DNA of 64,000 nucleotides from Bordetella parapertussis (GTDB taxonomy: Bacteria > Pseudomonadota > Gammaproteobacteria > Burkholderiales > SG8-41): assembly GCA_945906815.1 (NCBI GenBank), contig CAMDRT010000012.1, positions 1 to 64,000 on the forward strand, in the 5' to 3' direction. The notes beneath the pieces were generated by a model. The model ran no database searches and was not told the DNA's origin. It worked only from the letters and a program-made list of their open reading frames with translations. Position numbers and translations under genes: made by a program. Positions 36,669-46,142 of the stretch are shown one piece after another. Each line of letters starts with the position of its first letter. Position 1 is the first letter of the stretch.

Positions 36669-36932
36669 CTACGCCATTGCCTTGACCGCGGCGGATAGGC
36701 GGCTCTTGTGCCGCGCTGCCTTGTTTTTGTGGATGATGTCCTTGTCGGCGATGATATCTATGGTGCTGGTGGCGCGTTGATAGATCGCTTTGGCGGCGGT
36801 TTTGTCGCCAGCTTCGATCGCTTTCACCACGTCTTTGATTGCCGTGCGCATTTTCGAGCGGAGGCTCGCATTGTGCTGGCGGCGTTTTTCACTTTGCCGC
36901 GCAGCTTTGCGGGCGGATGCAATATTGGCCAT
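36669..36932 (-). CDS. rpsT: 30S ribosomal protein S20
   Basis: 87-aa basic protein. [18 protein letters not shown] is the family start and [10 protein letters not shown] is at the C-terminal end. It binds 16S rRNA. It is divergent from murJ, the usual neighbour in Proteobacteria. Confidence 0.98.
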   Translation of the reverse strand: MANIASARKAARQSEKRRQHNASLRSKMRTAIKDVVKAIEAGDKTAAKAIYQRATSTIDIIADKDIIHKNKAARHKSRLSAAVKAMA

Positions 36933-37080
36933 CTGTTACACTCCCTTCCGGGAAGAAAAAGAGCGCGATGATACGAATTTTTCAGGGAATTTGCAAGAAT
37001 TACCGGGTGTTGCGGCATACCAACAGCGGCATTAACGCCCGCTTTAAGTCATGAGCGCGGCCTGAGCTGATAATTTTGCC

Positions 37081-38619
37081 ATGAACCTGCTGAAGGCACT
37101 GGCCACCATAAGCAGCATGACGCTGCTGTCGCGCATTCTGGGTTTTGTGCGTGACACGGTGATCGCGCGGGTTTTTGGCGCAGGCTTGGCCACCGACGCA
37201 TTTTTCGTGGCCTTCAAAATCCCCAATTTCCTGCGCCGTTTGTTTGCCGAAGGTGCTTTTTCACAGGCCTTTGTGCCGATACTCTCCGAGTATAAAAACC
37301 GCCGCGGTGACGACCAAGCGCGCGACCTTATCGATTATGTGTCTGGCCTGCTGGCGCTGGCGCTGTTTGTGGTCACCTTGCTCGGTGTGCTGGCGGCGCC
37401 GTGGATCATCACTGTCAGCGCCCCGGGGTTTGCCCGCGATCCCGTCAAATTCAATCTTACCGTTGATTTGTTGCGCATTACCTTCCCCTACATACTATTC
37501 ATCTCGCTCACCGCGCTGGCGGGCGGCATCCTCAACACCCTGAGCCGGTTTGCGGTGCCCGCGCTCACGCCGGCGTTGCTGAATCTGTCGTTCATTGTGT
37601 TCACGCTGTGGCTGACACCGTATTTTGACCCGCCGGCAAAGGCGCTGGCATGGGCGGTGTTCGCGGGCGGGGTGCTGCAACTGGCGTTTCAGGCGCCGTT
37701 TCTGCTGCGCCTGCGCGTGATGCCGCGCTTTCGTCTGAACTTCCGGCATGAGGGCATGCGCCGCGTATTGCGGCAAATGGTGCCGGCGCTATTTGGCGTA
37801 TCGGTGGCGCAGATCAGTTTACTGCTGAATGTTATTTTTGCGTCGTTTCTGCTGACCGGCAGTGTGTCGTGGCTGTATTACGCCGACCGTTTGATGGAGT
37901 TTCCGGCGGGCATGCTGGGCGTTGCGTTGGGTACCATCTTGTTGCCGAGTCTGTCCAAGCACTATGCGAGCCAGTCAGCCGCAGCCTACTCAGCACTGCT
38001 CGATTGGGGGATGCGCCTGACGTTTCTGCTGGCAGTGCCAGCAGCGGTGGGCCTCGCCTTGCTGGCGCTACCGTTGATCAGCACGTTGTTTGTGTACGGC
38101 GCGTTTTCGGCGGCGGATGCCGAGGCCACACGCGCGGCGCTGATGGCCTACAGCATCGGCCTGTTAGGCCTGATATTGGTCAAGGTGCTGGCCCCCGCGT
38201 TCTACGCACGGCAGGATATCCGCACGCCGGTGAAAATCGCGGTGGTTACGCTGGTGACCACACAACTGCTTAACCTTGCATTGATCGGGCCTTTCAAGCA
38301 CGCGGGGTTGGCGTTGGCCACCGGATTGGGGGCGTGCCTCAATGCCGCCCTGCTTTATTATTTTTTGTACAAGCGCGCGATTCATGTGCCGCAGCCGGGC
38401 TGGCTGCTGTTTCTGCTGAAGCTGCTGCTCGCAGTCGGCGCCATGGGCGCGTTGCTGTGGGCAATCGCGGGTGACGCCAGGCTGTGGTTGGCGCTCGACG
38501 CTGGGCAGCGCGTGCTGCGTTTGGGGTGGGTGGTAGCGCTGGGCGCCGGCGCTTATTTCGCCATGCTGTGGTTGCTGGGATTTCGCTTGTCGTATTTCAA
38601 GCGGCACGAGCCAGGGTAA
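37081..38619 (+). CDS. murJ: Lipid II flippase MurJ
   Basis: 512-aa MATE/MOP-superfamily membrane protein with about 14 helices. Start [45 protein letters not shown] near residue 40 is the family signature. It flips lipid II for peptidoglycan synthesis. Complete, usual length. Confidence 0.96.
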   Translation: MNLLKALATISSMTLLSRILGFVRDTVIARVFGAGLATDAFFVAFKIPNFLRRLFAEGAFSQAFVPILSEYKNRRGDDQARDLIDYVSGLLALALFVVTLLGVLAAPWIITVSAPGFARDPVKFNLTVDLLRITFPYILFISLTALAGGILNTLSRFAVPALTPALLNLSFIVFTLWLTPYFDPPAKALAWAVFAGGVLQLAFQAPFLLRLRVMPRFRLNFRHEGMRRVLRQMVPALFGVSVAQISLLLNVIFASFLLTGSVSWLYYADRLMEFPAGMLGVALGTILLPSLSKHYASQSAAAYSALLDWGMRLTFLLAVPAAVGLALLALPLISTLFVYGAFSAADAEATRAALMAYSIGLLGLILVKVLAPAFYARQDIRTPVKIAVVTLVTTQLLNLALIGPFKHAGLALATGLGACLNAALLYYFLYKRAIHVPQPGWLLFLLKLLLAVGAMGALLWAIAGDARLWLALDAGQRVLRLGWVVALGAGAYFAMLWLLGFRLSYFKRHEPG

Positions 38620-38620
38620 T

Positions 38621-39466
38621 TTACCGCTGCATGGCGCGTCGTGACAGGTAGGACAGGATGTCCACCAGCGCAACCAGCAGGATCATTGCAATCAGTATCG
38701 AGCTGGTTTCACTCATGTGGAACAGGCCCATGTGAAACGCGAGCATTTGCCCGAGGCCGCCGCCGCCGACCACGCCCAGAACCGCCGCCGCACGAATATT
38801 GTTTTCCCAGCGATACAGCGTGTATGACAGCAGTTGCGGCAGTATCTGCAGCAGCGTCGAATACAGGAATACGCGGCCCGCCGGCACGCCCTGAACCCGC
38901 AGCGCGTAGGCAGGGCCGGGCGGCGCGTTTTCGATGGCTTCGGCAAACAGACGGCCGAGCACGCCGGTGGTATGAAACGCCAGTGCCAGCGTGCCGGCAA
39001 AGGGGCCGAGCCCAGCAGAGATGATGAGCAGTGCTGCCCACACCAGTTCCGGGATCGAGCGCAAGCCATTCAGAATCAGCCGCGTCGGAATCCGCCAGCG
39101 CGCTTTATCGCCGACGTGGGTTCGGCTTGCCGGCAGGGCGAGCGCGAGACCCGCGACGACGGCGAGCACCGTGCCGAGCGCCGACATGGCGATGGTTTCC
39201 AGGCTGGCGAACAGCAGTTTCTGCAGGAACGCAGGATGCACGGACGGCGACAACAGTTCGCCCACAAATTTCCCCATCCTTCGCGCGGAATCCGCGGACA
39301 GAAATTTCCCCCACTGCAGGTCTAGGGACCAGAAACTTGCAACCGTTAGTGCGGCAAGGCCCAGCATGAGCCAGCACGCAGCGCAGCGCGCATCAAACAG
39401 CCTGCGCGGCAGCCGGTAGATTTCGTTGGCGGCGGCGAGCGGGGTGGGGGCGGGCGGGTTACTCAT
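38621..39466 (-). CDS. ABC transporter permease, PhnE type (second)
   Basis: 281-aa inner-membrane permease with about six helices. The EAA-type loop reads A-L-R-V-Q-G-V-P-A-G-R-V near residue 190. The ATG at 39466 overlaps the previous permease stop by 4 bp, the clearest start; a longer upstream frame is discarded. Two PhnE-type permeases suggest a heterodimeric channel. Last gene of the importer operon; its stop is 1 bp from the murJ stop. Confidence 0.85.
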   Translation of the reverse strand: MSNPPAPTPLAAANEIYRLPRRLFDARCAACWLMLGLAALTVASFWSLDLQWGKFLSADSARRMGKFVGELLSPSVHPAFLQKLLFASLETIAMSALGTVLAVVAGLALALPASRTHVGDKARWRIPTRLILNGLRSIPELVWAALLIISAGLGPFAGTLALAFHTTGVLGRLFAEAIENAPPGPAYALRVQGVPAGRVFLYSTLLQILPQLLSYTLYRWENNIRAAAVLGVVGGGGLGQMLAFHMGLFHMSETSSILIAMILLVALVDILSYLSRRAMQR

Positions 39467-40317
39467 GCCAGTGCCCGCCGCAGGCGCGAACTGGCGTAGT
39501 CGGCCAATCCCACCAACAGCATGAATACGATGAGCATGGTCGCGACTTCGGAGCCCTGGAACATTTTCATCGAATTGTCCATCTGCTGTCCCAAGCCGCC
39601 CGCGCCCACGAATCCGAGTACTGCGGAGGAACGGATCGCACATTCCCAGCGATACACGGTGTAGCTGGTCAGTTCGGCCGAGCTCTGTGGTAGCAAGCCG
39701 TAGAAAAACGCCTGCAGGCGTCCGGCGCCGTTACGCAGCAGTGTATGGGTGGCATGCGACTCATCGCTTTCGAGTATCTCGCCGTACACCTTGCCCAGCA
39801 TGCCGCCGTAGGTGAGCGCAATGGCGAGCACGCCCGCAGTGGGGCCCAGCCCGACCACGCGTACGAAAACCAGCGCCCATACCAGTTCGGGCACGCTGCG
39901 CAGCACGATCAGCAGGCACCGTAGTGCCTGGCGGACGGCGAAGGGAAGCGCATGCATGCGTCCCGGCAGCGCTGAAATGGAGAGCGCGCTGCTCGACAGC
40001 AGGGTGAGCGGAATCGCAATCAGCATTGCCAGCGCCATGCCTGCGGTGGCAATGGCGACGGTGCGCCAGCACTCGCGCGCCACCAGCAGCAGGAACTCTG
40101 CTTCAATTTTGGGCGGGAAAAAGTCCCCGATGAAACGTTGCGTCGACTTGAGGGTTTCCGGCTCAAACAGTGTCCACGGCTTAAATTCGGTCAATACCAG
40201 CGCCGGCGCCAGCAGCACCAGCCCTGCGCTCATCCAGAATACGCGCGACAGCCATGCCGGATCACGCAGCTGCGGCAGCAGCACGGTAGCGGAAACGGAC
40301 GTATGCACAGGGGGCAA
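39463..40317 (-). CDS. ABC transporter permease, PhnE type (first)
   Basis: 284-aa permease of the phosphonate-type family. Helices near 25, 90 and 150-260; L-R-S-V-P-E-L-V-W-A-L-V-F-V near residue 140 and a coupling loop A-T-H-T-L-L-R-N-G-A-G. It partners the next permease, which overlaps it. Substrate follows from the binding protein gene upstream. Confidence 0.87.
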   Translation of the reverse strand: MPPVHTSVSATVLLPQLRDPAWLSRVFWMSAGLVLLAPALVLTEFKPWTLFEPETLKSTQRFIGDFFPPKIEAEFLLLVARECWRTVAIATAGMALAMLIAIPLTLLSSSALSISALPGRMHALPFAVRQALRCLLIVLRSVPELVWALVFVRVVGLGPTAGVLAIALTYGGMLGKVYGEILESDESHATHTLLRNGAGRLQAFFYGLLPQSSAELTSYTVYRWECAIRSSAVLGFVGAGGLGQQMDNSMKMFQGSEVATMLIVFMLLVGLADYASSRLRRALA

Positions 40318-41142
40318 TTAGCGGCAATACATTGCGGCGGGTGGTTTGCCGCCCGGCACGTCGTCGCCGGGCACAGGCGCAGCGCCGAACAATTCGTGTT
40401 CATGCTGTGCATAAAGCGCGGCCAGGCGTTGCGGCGTGACTTCACGCGACGGCAGGTCGAACTGAATCTCGCCTTCGCGCAGCCCGATGACGCGTGCAAA
40501 ACGGGTGGCGACATCGACTTGATGCAGCGTGGTGATGAGGGCGGCGCCGTGCTCGCGTGCGGCCTGCGTCAGGCTCTCGATGGCGAGTGCCGCGCGCGAC
40601 GGATCGAGAGACGATAGCGGTTCGTCGATCAACCACAGCGAGGCCGCTGACACCAGTGCGCGGGCGAGGCCGACGCGCTGGCGCTCGCCGCCGGAGAGGC
40701 GGTCGACGCGATCCCACAGTTTGTGCGCGAGGTCAAACCGCGCGAGCGCTGCTTCGGCCTCAGCGATGTGGGTGGGGTATATCAGCGAGCGCAGGCTGGC
40801 GGCGAGCGACTGGCGCGGCAGCCGCGCCGCCAATACTGCCGTGATGACGCGTTGCCGCGGCGGCAGCGGTGGCGACTGCGGCGCGAGGAACAGCCGGCCG
40901 CGCAATTTTTGCAGCCGCGCCACGGAAAGCCGCCACGGATCGGCGCCGTCGAGCACGAGTGTCCCGGCAACCGGTTTCAAAGCGCACGCCAGCGCATGCA
41001 GTAGCGTGGTCTTGCCCGCGCCCGAAGGGCCGATGACGGCGACTTGTTCGCCGGGAGCGACGCTCAGTGTCACCGGTTTGAGCGCAAGCGCGCCGCCGCC
41101 GGCCGGATGGCGCGCCGCTAGTCCCTCGATGCGGATGTGCAT
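40318..41142 (-). CDS. ABC transporter ATPase, PhnC type
   Basis: 274-aa ATPase. Walker A G-P-S-G-A-G-K-T-T near residue 37, signature L-S-G-G-E-R-Q-R-V-G near 145, Walker B L-W-I-D-E-P near 170 and switch His in T-L-H-Q-V-D. The start M-H-I-R-I-E-G-L is preferred over an upstream ATG that overlaps the binding-protein gene. The last codons run directly into the first permease gene. Confidence 0.92.
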   Translation of the reverse strand: MHIRIEGLAARHPAGGGALALKPVTLSVAPGEQVAVIGPSGAGKTTLLHALACALKPVAGTLVLDGADPWRLSVARLQKLRGRLFLAPQSPPLPPRQRVITAVLAARLPRQSLAASLRSLIYPTHIAEAEAALARFDLAHKLWDRVDRLSGGERQRVGLARALVSAASLWLIDEPLSSLDPSRAALAIESLTQAAREHGAALITTLHQVDVATRFARVIGLREGEIQFDLPSREVTPQRLAALYAQHEHELFGAAPVPGDDVPGGKPPAAMYCR

Positions 41143-41161
41143 TGCGTTGCTACCGCACAGG

Positions 41162-42052
41162 CTACTTGATGAGTCCGGCACTGCGTCCGGCGGTTTCGAG
41201 GTCGCGATAGTTCTCCGCCCTGGTCGCGATGTACCTGCTCGCCCGGTTCAGGGTGAGTATCTCCTTGCCTTCCGGCGTTGCCATCGACAGGTCGAGCAGC
41301 GCCTTGGTGATGCGCTCGCGTAACGCGGCGGGCATGTCAATATGCACTGACCAGTTGTAGTTGAAATACGGCGGCGTGGTGTAGAACACATCTACTTTGG
41401 TGGTGTCGACTTTTTTCTCGTCGACAAATTTGCGCCACACGGTGATGTCGAGCGCCGCGGCATCGACGCGGCCGCCGACGACGGAGGCTATGGTCGCGTC
41501 ATGGGCGCCGGAGTAGGCAACGCGTTTGAAATCCTTGTCAGGATCGATCTTCGCCTGCAGCAGGAAGTTGCGCGGCATCAGGTGGCCGGAGGTGCTCGAT
41601 TGCGAGCCGAAGCTGACCTGTTTGCCTTTCAGATCGGGCAGACTTTTGATGCCGGAGCCGGTCTGGGTGATGAACACGGAGCGAAATTGCGTATCTTCTT
41701 CGCGCTGCGCGATCGGCACAATTTTGCCGCCGGAGCGCAGTTGCGCCTGCACATGCGTGAAGCCGCCAAACCACACCACATCGACTTGCTTATTGACCAA
41801 GGCCTCTACCGCCGCCGGATAGTCGTTCACCGGCGTGAACTCCACTTTCATACCGACGGTGCGTTCGAGGTAGCGCGAGAGCGGTCCGAATTTGCGTATC
41901 TGCTCGGTGGCGGCTTCCTCGGGTATGGTGGTTACCTTGAGAACTTGCGGCTGGGCAAGCGCTGATGTGGCGGCGGCTAGCGCCAAGCTGACAACAGCAG
42001 TGCGAAGCAGGCAGAGGTAGCGAGGGGACGATGGCGACGGGATGCGGAACAT
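41162..42052 (-). CDS. Putative selenate/oxyanion ABC transporter substrate-binding protein
   Basis: 296-aa PhnD-type periplasmic protein with a signal peptide (about 1-33). The mature start V-L-K-V-T-T-I-P-E-E-A-A-T-E-Q, then F-T-P-V-N-D-Y-P-A-A-V-E-A-L-V and G-S-Q-S-S-T-S-G-H-L-M-P-R, matches my recollection of the branch named putative selenate ABC transporter binding protein (TIGR04553), which tracks selenium genes. Phosphonate or phosphite binding cannot be ruled out from sequence alone. First gene of a four-gene importer operon (binding protein, ATPase, two permeases). The presence of selA, selB, selC and a selenoprotein in the same window supports the selenium reading but does not prove it. 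Confidence 0.75.
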   Translation of the reverse strand: MFRIPSPSSPRYLCLLRTAVVSLALAAATSALAQPQVLKVTTIPEEAATEQIRKFGPLSRYLERTVGMKVEFTPVNDYPAAVEALVNKQVDVVWFGGFTHVQAQLRSGGKIVPIAQREEDTQFRSVFITQTGSGIKSLPDLKGKQVSFGSQSSTSGHLMPRNFLLQAKIDPDKDFKRVAYSGAHDATIASVVGGRVDAAALDITVWRKFVDEKKVDTTKVDVFYTTPPYFNYNWSVHIDMPAALRERITKALLDLSMATPEGKEILTLNRASRYIATRAENYRDLETAGRSAGLIK

Positions 42053-42466
42053 GGGGTTTCCTTTCTAGTGGATAGCAGCAGGTTTGGGACGTGAGCTGAC
42101 GGTTTGGCTGGCGCGAACCAGCGCGGCCAACCCGGTAACAACACGGCGCGTGCGGGACGGGCTTAAATCAATCATGGCGATGCTTTCGTGTTCGGTTGAC
42201 TGACGGAAAAGGACAGGCAGGCTCATGCGCGCCAGTCCTCAGGTGGAAGTTACAGCAGCTTCAAGTGAATTGCAAAGATCGCCATAAAGTGATGCTGATT
42301 CAATACTTTGCGTGTTCCTGGTGCGTCGCGTACAGTATTCGGCATAGCTGCTGCGCTGCAGTGGCTATGCCGTTTGCCCTCGGGACACAAAGGTTCGGAG
42401 TCTTGTAAAATGCCTGCGACCGCGCAGCGGCACGAAGGGTCGCGGCATTTTAACCAGGAGAAAACC
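42053..42466. other. Divergent intergenic region, importer / Mo-oxidoreductase
   Basis: 414 bp between two divergent operons. No full gene found on either strand. The distal half carries a bulged hairpin (42407-42451) and a ribosome-binding site AGGAG at 42456-42460. Promoters for both operons should lie here, but I cannot assign boxes with confidence. Confidence 0.5.
42407..42451 (+). promoter_or_regulatory. Leader hairpin before the Mo-oxidoreductase genes
   Basis: AAAATGCC-(T)-GCGACC pairs with GGTCGC-GGCATTTT: 14 bp with one bulged T and a 16-nt loop. It ends 4 nt before an AGGAG ribosome site. Placement in the untranslated leader suggests RNA-level control, but the fold does not match a riboswitch I can name. 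Confidence 0.55.
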
Positions 42467-42574
42467 ATGTTGATTCCAAGCTGTTCACGTACTCGTCGCG
42501 TAGTCTGTGGCGCAGTGGCAAGTGTCGTCACCGCCAGCACCCGCCCGCGCCAGGGAGGATGTAATGACCGATAG
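42467..42574 (+). CDS. Possible 35-aa leader peptide
   Basis: Short frame with a good ribosome site (AGGAG, 6 nt before ATG) and a TAG stop at 42572-42574. It overlaps the start of the Fe-S gene by 11 bp in another frame, so its translation could couple to or regulate that gene. The peptide is basic with three cysteines and a mildly hydrophobic centre. No homologue is known to me, and it may be only a chance frame. Confidence 0.35.
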   Translation: MLIPSCSRTRRVVCGAVASVVTASTRPRQGGCNDR

Positions 42575-43373
42575 CCTGAAGTTACTCTCACCCACCCTAG
42601 GCGCACCCGTCACCGTCAACCCCGCCACCGGCAAACCGCCGCGCTGGAAAATGGCTCTCGATGTTGACCGCTGCATAGGCTGCCACGCCTGCTCCGTTGC
42701 CTGCAAAGTTGAAAACAGCGTACCGCTCGGACGCTATCGCACCAAAGTTTATTACTGGGAACACGGCAAGTTCCCCCAAGTCAAACGCAATTTTCTACCC
42801 ACGCTGTGCATGCAGTGTGAAGACGCGCCGTGCCTCAAGTCGTGCAAGCAGGAGGCCATCAACCGGTTGGTCGACGGCATCGTGCGTATTGATCCCGACA
42901 AGTGTGACCACTCCGGTGACTGCGAAAAAGCATGTCCCTATGCTGCAATCGGTTGCGATAACAACGATGTGGCCGACAAATGTGATTTTTGTTCGCAGCG
43001 CTTGAGTGTAGGCATGGAACCGGCCTGCGTCGAAACCTGTCCGGCGGAAGTATTTCACTTCGGTGATGCTAACGATGCGCAGTCGCCGTATTCGCGCTTC
43101 ATGGCCCAACATGGCCCACAAACCGCCGTGCTCAAGCCGGAAGAGAAGACCAGGCCTGCGGTTGTCTACAAGGGCCACGCCAAGGAGATGGAGAAAAAAA
43201 TTCCCAAGGGTCGTGTGCATGATCCCTACTCATATGAAATCGAAACCTGGGCGCAATTGGAGGCGGAATTTCCCAGGCGCAAGCGCGTGATGTGGGCCAA
43301 GGTCGAGCCGGCGAAGAACCTGGTCGAATACAAACCGAATCCCGGCGGTGTCGGCAGCGGGAGCAAATCATGA
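42564..43373 (+). CDS. 4Fe-4S ferredoxin subunit of a Mo-oxidoreductase
   Basis: 269-aa DMSO-reductase-type electron-transfer subunit. Cysteine groups: C-I-G-C-H-A-C-S-V-A-C near residue 37, C-M-Q-C-E-D-A-P-C-L-K-S-C near 80, C-D-H-S-G-D-C-E-K-A-C-P near 115 (a C-x5-C-x3-C form, one Cys fewer than usual) and C-D-F-C ... C-V-E-T-C-P near 140. This gives up to four clusters, the altered group perhaps a [3Fe-4S]. No signal peptide; it is probably exported folded together with the Tat-bearing catalytic subunit. Start ATG 42564 with GGGAGG upstream. The stop overlaps the next start (ATGA). Confidence 0.9.
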   Translation: MTDSLKLLSPTLGAPVTVNPATGKPPRWKMALDVDRCIGCHACSVACKVENSVPLGRYRTKVYYWEHGKFPQVKRNFLPTLCMQCEDAPCLKSCKQEAINRLVDGIVRIDPDKCDHSGDCEKACPYAAIGCDNNDVADKCDFCSQRLSVGMEPACVETCPAEVFHFGDANDAQSPYSRFMAQHGPQTAVLKPEEKTRPAVVYKGHAKEMEKKIPKGRVHDPYSYEIETWAQLEAEFPRRKRVMWAKVEPAKNLVEYKPNPGGVGSGSKS

Positions 43374-46015
43374 AACGCCGCGATACTAACGTTCGCAGCA
43401 CAACTCGCCGCGAGTTCCTCAAGACCGGCTTGGGCGCGCTGTCCACGCTCGCGTTAGGCGAAACCATTTTTCTCACACCGACCAGCGCCGAAGCGCAGTT
43501 TTTCGGTTACAAAAAAAAAGAACCCATAGGCCAGCGCAAGGCGAATCGCCGCCCCAACGGCAAAGGGCGCTTGAAAAACGACTACACCAAAGCCAAAATC
43601 GTCAACAGTGTATGCCTGAATTGTTCCACGGTATGCGGCATACAGGGCTACGTCATTGACGGTAAGCTGGTGAAAATCGGCGGCAATCCCGAAGACCCGA
43701 ACAACGGCAAATCGCTGTGCGCCAAGGGGCAAAGCGGCCCCACCATCAACGACTATCCGGAGCGTTTGCTGTTTCCGTTAAAGCGCGCCGGCAAGCGCGG
43801 TGAAGGCAAGTGGACGCGCATCACCTGGGAGGAAGCGCATGCCGAAATCGCGCGGCGTATACGCAAGGCTATGGACGAAGGCAAACCGGATGAAGTAGCC
43901 ATTCAGATCGGACGCTCGCGTCTGGGCGAGGAGATGGGTCGCTTTCTCAACGCCGTGGGCTCGCCTTCGCTGTTCAATCATCGCGCGCTGTGTTCATCGA
44001 ACAAGCGTGCCGCAAACTATGTGAGCCTCGGTGAAACCGATTGGGAATCGGGCGATTTCGAGCGCAGCAAGTACATCATCAACTTTGGCGCGAATGTTTA
44101 CGAAGCGCATCAGGGTGCGATCCACGCCGCCAAGCGCATCATTCGCGGGCGCTTCGATAACGGTGCGAAGTTCGTATATTTTGACGTGCGGCTGTCCAAC
44201 ACCGCCGGGCGCGCGGATGAATGGTTCGCGCCCAATCCCGGCAGCGACGGCGCTATCGCACTGGCGATGGGCAACGCCATCATGATGGCGAACAAGCACG
44301 ATGCGAAGTGGCTCGATACGTGGAGTAATGTCAACGCCGCCGATCTCAAGGAATGGATATCGCGTTACACGCCGGAGTGGGCCGAGCAGGTTTCCGGCAT
44401 CAAGGCCGCCGATATTCGCCGTGTCGCGCTGGAGTTCGCTGCCGCGGCACCGGCCGTGGTGGCGTTCTCCAATCGTGGCGCGGGCGCGCACTACAACGGC
44501 TTCAACAATGATCGCGCCGTGGTGCTGCTGAACGCCATCGTCGGCAGCATCGGCAAGGTGGGCGGATATTGCTACACCGTGGAGCCCACGCGCGTGCCGC
44601 CGACGGTGTTTCCGCAGCCTCTGCCACGCCCGCCCGCGCCGCAAGCGCGTAGTGCGATTGAGAACCCAGTGGAATGGCCGCTGGCCAACAAGTGGCAGCG
44701 CATGAAGGTCGGGCAAATCGTTTATCAATACATCAAGGAAGGGCGCGGCAAAATTCAGGTATTTCTGTCTTACACCGTCGCCTCGCCGCAGACCTGGCCC
44801 GAGGGCCGCACGCTTACTGTCGATGTATTGTCGGATGAAAAGTTGGTGCCGTTCCATGCGTGTTCCGATATTGTTTATTCGGAGCAGGCGCACTGGGCGG
44901 ACATGATATTGCCCGACGCGAGCTACATGGAGCGCTGGGGTTTCGACACGCGCAACAACATGGAGCTGCGTGATTACGTCACCTTGCGCCAGCCCATAGT
45001 GCAGCCCCCGGGCGAATGCAAGAGCTTCGTCGATTCCTTAATCGACATCGCCAAGCGCGTGGGGCCGGACACGGCGCAGTACTTCCAGTTTAAGGATCAC
45101 GAGGATTGGATACGGCAGCGGTGTGCCGCGCTGACCCCGCGTGTGAAGGAAGACGGCTTCGAATACATGAAGGCGCATGGCGTGTGGCAGGACACCTCCA
45201 AGCCCAAATACTACGCGCTTTATGATTGGGATTTGACGGCTGCGCAGGTGCAAGGCACGCGCGTCGATGACGCGACGCAAGTCATTTACCGCAAGGGTGC
45301 CGATGGACGCGAGACAGCCGCCGGCTTGATGGTGGACGGAAAACCCAAGCGCGGATTTATCACACCCACGCGCAAGTTCTCGGTCTACCACCCGGACATC
45401 GTGGCGGCGGCGAAACAAACCGGTTTTACCGAGGACTTCCAGAGCGGCATGCCGGAGTATTTCCCGATTCCGTCCATCGCCAACATGAAACCCGATCAAC
45501 TGCATCTGGTCACGTTCAAGTGGAATGTTCATACGCAGGGGCGCACGCAGTCGCAGAAGTATTTGTCGGAAATCGTGCACCACAACCCGATGTGGATACA
45601 CACCGAGGCTGCGGCGCGTCATGGCATCCGTAGCGGGGACATGGTCGAGATCACCACCTACCGCCCTGCGGGACACATGATGCATCGCGGTGGCGAAGTA
45701 CTCGGCCGCGCGTTGATTCCCGCGTTTGTGACCGAAGGCATACACCCGCGTGTGCTGGCGGTGTCAAACACGTTGGGCAATCCGTGGCACGGTCGCGCGG
45801 CTAACGCACGCAACGGCAAGAAGCAGGCGCTCCATGCATGGGACGAGAACGTGATTGCCGAGGATCAGGATCTGGTCGACGATATCTGGTGGGATGAGCG
45901 CAACGGCGGTACCGGCGCCGGTTACAACATCAATGCCATCCTGCCGATCCAGCCGTCGCCGCTGGTGGGCATGCAAGGCTGGTTCGACACGGTGTGTTCG
46001 ATACGTAAGGCGTAG
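43370..46015 (+). CDS. Tat-exported molybdopterin oxidoreductase catalytic subunit (PsrA/PhsA/TtrA-like)
   Basis: 881-aa bis-MGD enzyme. Tat signal T-T-R-R-E-F-L-K (residues 11-18). [4Fe-4S] site C82-x2-C85-x3-C89-x27-C117. The probable Mo ligand is C208 in H-R-A-L-C-S-S-N-K; its codon is TGT, so it is Cys and not Sec. The molybdopterin-binding C-terminal domain is present (about 730-870), with N-P-W-H-G-R near 810. It resembles the polysulfide/thiosulfate/tetrathionate reductase and arsenate reductase branch, but no motif I know settles the substrate. No membrane anchor gene (NrfD/PsrC type) follows, so this would be a soluble periplasmic heterodimer using c-type cytochromes or another carrier. 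Confidence 0.9.
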   Translation: MKRRDTNVRSTTRREFLKTGLGALSTLALGETIFLTPTSAEAQFFGYKKKEPIGQRKANRRPNGKGRLKNDYTKAKIVNSVCLNCSTVCGIQGYVIDGKLVKIGGNPEDPNNGKSLCAKGQSGPTINDYPERLLFPLKRAGKRGEGKWTRITWEEAHAEIARRIRKAMDEGKPDEVAIQIGRSRLGEEMGRFLNAVGSPSLFNHRALCSSNKRAANYVSLGETDWESGDFERSKYIINFGANVYEAHQGAIHAAKRIIRGRFDNGAKFVYFDVRLSNTAGRADEWFAPNPGSDGAIALAMGNAIMMANKHDAKWLDTWSNVNAADLKEWISRYTPEWAEQVSGIKAADIRRVALEFAAAAPAVVAFSNRGAGAHYNGFNNDRAVVLLNAIVGSIGKVGGYCYTVEPTRVPPTVFPQPLPRPPAPQARSAIENPVEWPLANKWQRMKVGQIVYQYIKEGRGKIQVFLSYTVASPQTWPEGRTLTVDVLSDEKLVPFHACSDIVYSEQAHWADMILPDASYMERWGFDTRNNMELRDYVTLRQPIVQPPGECKSFVDSLIDIAKRVGPDTAQYFQFKDHEDWIRQRCAALTPRVKEDGFEYMKAHGVWQDTSKPKYYALYDWDLTAAQVQGTRVDDATQVIYRKGADGRETAAGLMVDGKPKRGFITPTRKFSVYHPDIVAAAKQTGFTEDFQSGMPEYFPIPSIANMKPDQLHLVTFKWNVHTQGRTQSQKYLSEIVHHNPMWIHTEAAARHGIRSGDMVEITTYRPAGHMMHRGGEVLGRALIPAFVTEGIHPRVLAVSNTLGNPWHGRAANARNGKKQALHAWDENVIAEDQDLVDDIWWDERNGGTGAGYNINAILPIQPSPLVGMQGWFDTVCSIRKA

Positions 46016-46026
46016 CGGCACCATCA

Positions 46027-46056
46027 CGCCTGTCCAGCCGCGCTGCCGGACAGGCG
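46027..46056 (+). terminator. Hairpin after the Mo-oxidoreductase gene
   Basis: CGCCTGTCC / GGACAGGCG, 9 bp with a 12-nt loop, 11 bp past the stop. No T run follows, so termination strength is doubtful. Confidence 0.5.
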
Positions 46057-46110
46057 ATGGGTTACGCATAATCCAATCGGCCAACCGCGGGTTTCATAGG
46101 GAAAACACGC

Positions 46111-46116
46111 TATAAT
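46111..46116 (+). promoter_or_regulatory. Putative -10 box for ribF
   Basis: A consensus TATAAT lies 27 bp before the ribF start. No good -35 box sits 16-18 bp upstream, so this is only a candidate. Confidence 0.35.
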
Positions 46117-46142
46117 TCAAGCTTTTACGCACTCCCCACGCA

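Noticed and set aside
43991..43993. Possible Sec at the Mo ligand of the Mo-oxidoreductase
   Set aside because: The codon is TGT (Cys). There is no in-frame TGA in the gene, so it is not a selenoprotein.
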